Source: DASSWG01 sp041689995
GTDB lineage: Bacteria > Bacteroidota > Bacteroidia > Flavobacteriales > Flavobacteriaceae
Reading direction: 5' to 3'
DNA: 55,375 nt
NCBI GenBank assembly: GCA_041689995.1
Contig: JBDNFD010000054.1
Coordinates: 1-55,375 of the forward strand
Shown: piece after piece, positions 53,008 through 55,375 of the stretch
Numbering within the stretch: position 1 is the first letter of the stretch
Layout of the letters: each line of letters begins with the position of its first letter
Notes under the pieces: model-generated
What the model saw: the letters and a program-made list of their open reading frames with translations, nothing else
Database searches by the model: none
Told to the model about the DNA's origin: nothing
Made by a program: the position numbers and the translations under genes

Positions 53008-54048
53008 ATGCTTGACAAAAGAGAACAGCTTTTATTAGATTATATAAGGAATATCGGCGAAAGTTCTTCAAAAGAGATTTTTGACGCAGTAAATATCCCC
53101 ATAAGTTATGCAACCTTGAAAAGGATGTTGTCTAGACTGATTTCTGACAATTATCTTGCAAAAAAGGGAAGAGGAAAAGGAACAAAATATATTATTTCTC
53201 CAGTTTATGAAGTAATTCAGCCTATTGACATCGAACAATATTTTGAAGAGGAAATTGATGATAGGCAAATTATGAAAGGGTTTAATTTCTCAGTTATAAC
53301 CGAAATTTTAGCAAAAAACAATATTTTTTCGGAAAAGGAATTTTTGAAGTTGGACGAACTTCAAGAAGTATTCCAAAGAAATAGAGTTCAATTATCTGAA
53401 TCCCAATACGCTAAGGAGTTTGAGCGATTGGCTATTGATTTAAGCTGGAAATCCTCCCAAATCGAAGGAAACACATATTCATTGCTTGAAACGGAAAGGC
53501 TTTTAAAAGAACGGGAAACGGCAGCTGGTAAGACCAAAGAAGAAGCCACTATGTTGTTGAACCACAAGGATGCATTGGATTTTATCATTAATAATCCAGA
53601 CTACCTTTATCCATTAAGTGTTTCTAAAATTGAGGACATTCACAGTATTTTGTTGAGGGAACTTGCCGTGGAAAGAAATCTGAGAAAAAGACGTGTTGGT
53701 ATTTCTGGAACTAATTATCAACCCTTGGATAATGAGTTTCAAATAGCTGAAGCCTTAGGAAACACTTGTGATGTAATTAATAATAAGACAAGCGTTTTCG
53801 AAAAAGCATTGTTGGCCTTGCTCCTAATCTCCTATATTCAACCCTTTATGGACGGAAATAAAAGAACGGCCCGGATTGTGAGCAATGCAATTTTAATAAA
53901 TGAAAAGTACTGTCCATTATCATTTAGAACAGTTGATTCAATTGATTACAAAAAAGCAATGTTGTTATTCTATGAACAAAATAATATTTCAAATTTCAAA
54001 AAAATCTTTATCGATCAATTTGAATTTGCTGTGAACACATATTTTTAA
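53008..54048 (+). CDS. Fic-domain protein with N-terminal winged helix and altered catalytic motif
   Basis: 346 residues. A winged helix-turn-helix spans about 1-65 (A-T-L-K-R-M-L-S-R-L-I, G-R-G-K-G-T-K-Y). An N-terminal inhibitory helix with S-S-Q-I-E-G-N (149-155) precedes the Fic core. The active loop reads Q-P-F-M-D-G-N-K-R-T-A-R (278-289): Gln replaces the catalytic His of HPFxxGNGR, and Lys replaces the second Gly. It is therefore unlikely to be a normal AMP transferase. With a palindrome upstream, an autoregulated transcription factor or stress regulator seems likely; the nucleotide sequence (CAA at this codon) is clear. Confidence 0.85.
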   Translation: MLDKREQLLLDYIRNIGESSSKEIFDAVNIPISYATLKRMLSRLISDNYLAKKGRGKGTKYIISPVYEVIQPIDIEQYFEEEIDDRQIMKGFNFSVITEILAKNNIFSEKEFLKLDELQEVFQRNRVQLSESQYAKEFERLAIDLSWKSSQIEGNTYSLLETERLLKERETAAGKTKEEATMLLNHKDALDFIINNPDYLYPLSVSKIEDIHSILLRELAVERNLRKRRVGISGTNYQPLDNEFQIAEALGNTCDVINNKTSVFEKALLALLLISYIQPFMDGNKRTARIVSNAILINEKYCPLSFRTVDSIDYKKAMLLFYEQNNISNFKKIFIDQFEFAVNTYF

Positions 54049-54089
54049 AAAGAAGAAACGAGCTATATTATTGTTGTGAAACTTGATAT

Positions 54090-54836
54090 TTATCGTTTCA
54101 TTTTCGCTCCTAAATATTCCCGGTTCATACGGGCTATATTTTCCAATTTTATTCCTTTGGGGCATGCGAGTTCGCATGCACCTGTGTTTGAGCAAGCACC
54201 GAAACCTTCTTCGTCCATTTGGCGGACCATACTCAGAACCCGGTCAGTAGCTTCGATTCGGCCTTGTGGCAATAGTGCAAATTGTGACACTTTGGCCGAG
54301 GTGAATAACATGGCGCTACCGTTTTTACACGCGGCCACGCAGGCTCCACAGCCAATACAGGTCGCAGAATTAAACGATTCATCCGCATCGTGTTTGTTGA
54401 TGGGAATCACATCCGCATCAACGGTGTTTCCGGAAGTGTTCACTGAAATGTATCCTCCGGCCTGTTGGATCCGGTCGAAGGCGCTGCGATCGACCACCAA
54501 ATCTTTGATCACGGGAAAAGCTGTTGCTCGAAAAGGTTCGATATAAATGGTGTCGCCGTCTTTGAAGGAGCGCATATGCAACTGGCAAGTAGCCACACCT
54601 TCTTGCGGACCGTGGGGACGACCATTGATTTGCAACGAGCACATTCCGCAGATTCCTTCACGACAATCGTGATCGAATTCCACCGGAACCTCACCTTTGT
54701 TCACTAATCCTTCGTTTAGGACATCGAGCATTTCCAGAAACGACATATCTTCTTCGACATTATCGAGTTCGTAATTGACGATTTTTCCTTTTGTCTTGGC
54801 GTTTTCTTGGCGCCATATTTTTAATTTTAACCTCAT
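54090..54836 (-). CDS. sdhB: Succinate dehydrogenase / fumarate reductase iron-sulfur subunit
   Basis: 248 residues. The 2Fe-2S cysteines are C58, C63, C66 and C84 (C-R-E-G-I-C-G-M-C). The ferredoxin-like domain has C160-x2-C-x2-C-x3-C170 and C215...C221-x3-C225. It passes electrons from SdhA to the membrane quinone. sdhA should lie upstream on this strand, i.e. beyond the right end; a four-helix-bundle gene now lies between. It converges with the Fic gene across 41 bases. Confidence 0.97.
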   Translation of the reverse strand: MRLKLKIWRQENAKTKGKIVNYELDNVEEDMSFLEMLDVLNEGLVNKGEVPVEFDHDCREGICGMCSLQINGRPHGPQEGVATCQLHMRSFKDGDTIYIEPFRATAFPVIKDLVVDRSAFDRIQQAGGYISVNTSGNTVDADVIPINKHDADESFNSATCIGCGACVAACKNGSAMLFTSAKVSQFALLPQGRIEATDRVLSMVRQMDEEGFGACSNTGACELACPKGIKLENIARMNREYLGAKMKR

Positions 54837-54864
54837 AATGTTCTTGGTATCACATTTATATTGA

Positions 54865-54920
54865 GTTATTTGGTTATTTAGTTACTAGGTTATTTAGTTA
54901 TTGGGTTATTCAGTTATTCA
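54865..54920. repeat. Seven phased GTTA octamers
   Basis: Seven consecutive 8-base units: GTTATTTG, GTTATTTA, GTTACTAG, GTTATTTA, GTTATTGG, GTTATTCA, GTTATTCA. They fill most of the gap between sdhB and the four-helix-bundle gene. Confidence 0.75.
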
Positions 54921-54928
54921 ATGTTTCT

Positions 54929-55300
54929 TTACTTTTTTTGATTTTTTAAATATTTTATATATCCGTTTAATATCAAAAGGGTTTTATTGTGCATCTTTCT
55001 GTATTCGCTATTTCGTTCTTCTGAAATATATTCTTCATCCGTCGCGATTATTATATGATCCAATGTTTCTTCGAGCGAACCTCTTGCCATTCGACAAAAT
55101 TGCACGTTTTCTTGAAAATGATAACGTCCATATCCTTCGGCGATATTATTTCCAACAGATCGGGATGACCGACGAATTTGGGACGCTAAACTATATTTCT
55201 CATCAACGGGCAAATTCGGATAAATTTCATCCTTCACGAAATTCCGAAGTATCCTTGCTTCTTTCCAACATTCTAATTCCTCAAAAGAATGAAAACTCAT
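54929..55300 (-). CDS. Four-helix-bundle protein (S23 / IVP family)
   Basis: 123 residues. The pattern F-E-E-L-E-C-W-K-E-A-R, then L-A-S-Q-I-R-R-S-S-R-S-V-G-N-N-I-A-E-G-Y-G-R, and a long final helix is that of the 23S rRNA intervening-sequence protein family. Similar small proteins include Avd of diversity-generating retroelements; no reverse transcriptase is nearby. Repeats of the GTTA type stand on both sides, which suggests that the gene was inserted between sdhB and its neighbour. Function unknown. Confidence 0.85.
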   Translation of the reverse strand: MSFHSFEELECWKEARILRNFVKDEIYPNLPVDEKYSLASQIRRSSRSVGNNIAEGYGRYHFQENVQFCRMARGSLEETLDHIIIATDEEYISEERNSEYRKMHNKTLLILNGYIKYLKNQKK

Positions 55301-55328
55301 TTTTTATTGTTGTTTATTAAGTTGTTAG

Positions 55329-55375
55329 GTTACTAAGTTACTAACGTTACTAAGTTACTAACGTTACTAAGTTAC
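55329..55375. repeat. 17-base tandem repeat at the right end
   Basis: GTTACTAAGTTACTAAC is repeated at 55329-55345 and 55346-55362, with 13 bases of a third copy to the window edge. The unit is made of GTTACTAA and GTTACTAAC, the same word family as the octamers on the other side of the gene. Confidence 0.85.

Noticed and set aside
54076..54546. Long ORF antisense to sdhB
   Set aside because: sdhB is fully supported by its cysteine clusters; the antisense frame has no motif.
54929..55300. Four-helix-bundle gene as Avd of a diversity-generating retroelement
   Set aside because: No reverse transcriptase, template repeat or variable protein is visible in the window.
1..55375. tRNA genes, rRNA genes and CRISPR arrays
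   Set aside because: No cloverleaf, rRNA core sequence or repeat-spacer array was seen in the gaps; this was checked by eye only.

Overview
The window looks like a chromosomal segment of a marine-type Flavobacteriaceae (phylum Bacteroidota). The evidence is a GLPGLI-family protein, a SusC/SusD pair, a T9SS C-terminal sorting domain, an alpha2-type glycyl-tRNA synthetase, promoters of the TTG-N19/20-TAnnTTTG type, few Shine-Dalgarno sequences and AT-rich DNA. No rRNA, tRNA, CRISPR array or transposase gene was seen.

Layout. 1-3480: a GLPGLI secreted protein and a TonB-receptor-like outer-membrane barrel, both on the plus strand. 3516-6459: a glycosyltransferase (minus), an ECF sigma factor with a small ZAS-type anti-sigma protein (plus), and a UbiA-like membrane protein (minus). 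6585-10639: glycine decarboxylase gcvP and a FabH-like ketoacyl synthase. 10684-11823: carA with its own promoter. 12166-29758 (minus): one continuous str/S10/spc/alpha ribosomal superoperon in the order rpsL, rpsG, fusA, rpsJ, rplC-D-W-B, rpsS, rplV, rpsC, rplP, rpmC, rpsQ, rplN-X-E, rpsN-H, rplF-R, rpsE, rpmD, rplO, secY, infA, rpmJ, rpsM-K-D, rpoA, rplQ. It has a strong promoter before rpsL, a terminator after rplQ, and a terminator-like hairpin between rpsJ and rplC. 30053-42017 (plus): an Omp85-like outer-membrane protein, a SusC/SusD locus with two extra lipoproteins, and a large reprolysin-like T9SS metalloprotease. 42095-48508: glyS, a coiled-coil membrane protein, comF, an Ig-like lipoprotein and a methionine-type aminotransferase.

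48505-54048 is the accessory part. It holds a type II restriction-modification module (minus: C5-cytosine methyltransferase, MvaI/BcnI-type endonuclease, Vsr mismatch endonuclease) with ATGA overlaps between the methyltransferase and endonuclease genes, and between vsr and the downstream aminotransferase. The methyltransferase carries an N-terminal domain that reads like the arm-type DNA-binding domain of Bacteroidota tyrosine recombinases. Three TGTCCG direct repeats precede its start codon. Next to it are a small unknown protein and a Fic-domain protein with an N-terminal winged helix. This Fic protein has Gln in place of the catalytic His, and its promoter lies inside a nested palindrome. 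The window ends with sdhB and a four-helix-bundle (S23/IVP-like) gene bracketed by phased GTTA-octamer repeats; sdhA probably lies beyond the edge.

The fusion methyltransferase with its repeats is the best candidate for something undescribed. The nested Fic operator and the phased octamer repeats follow. All functional statements rest on reading motifs by eye; no database search was run.
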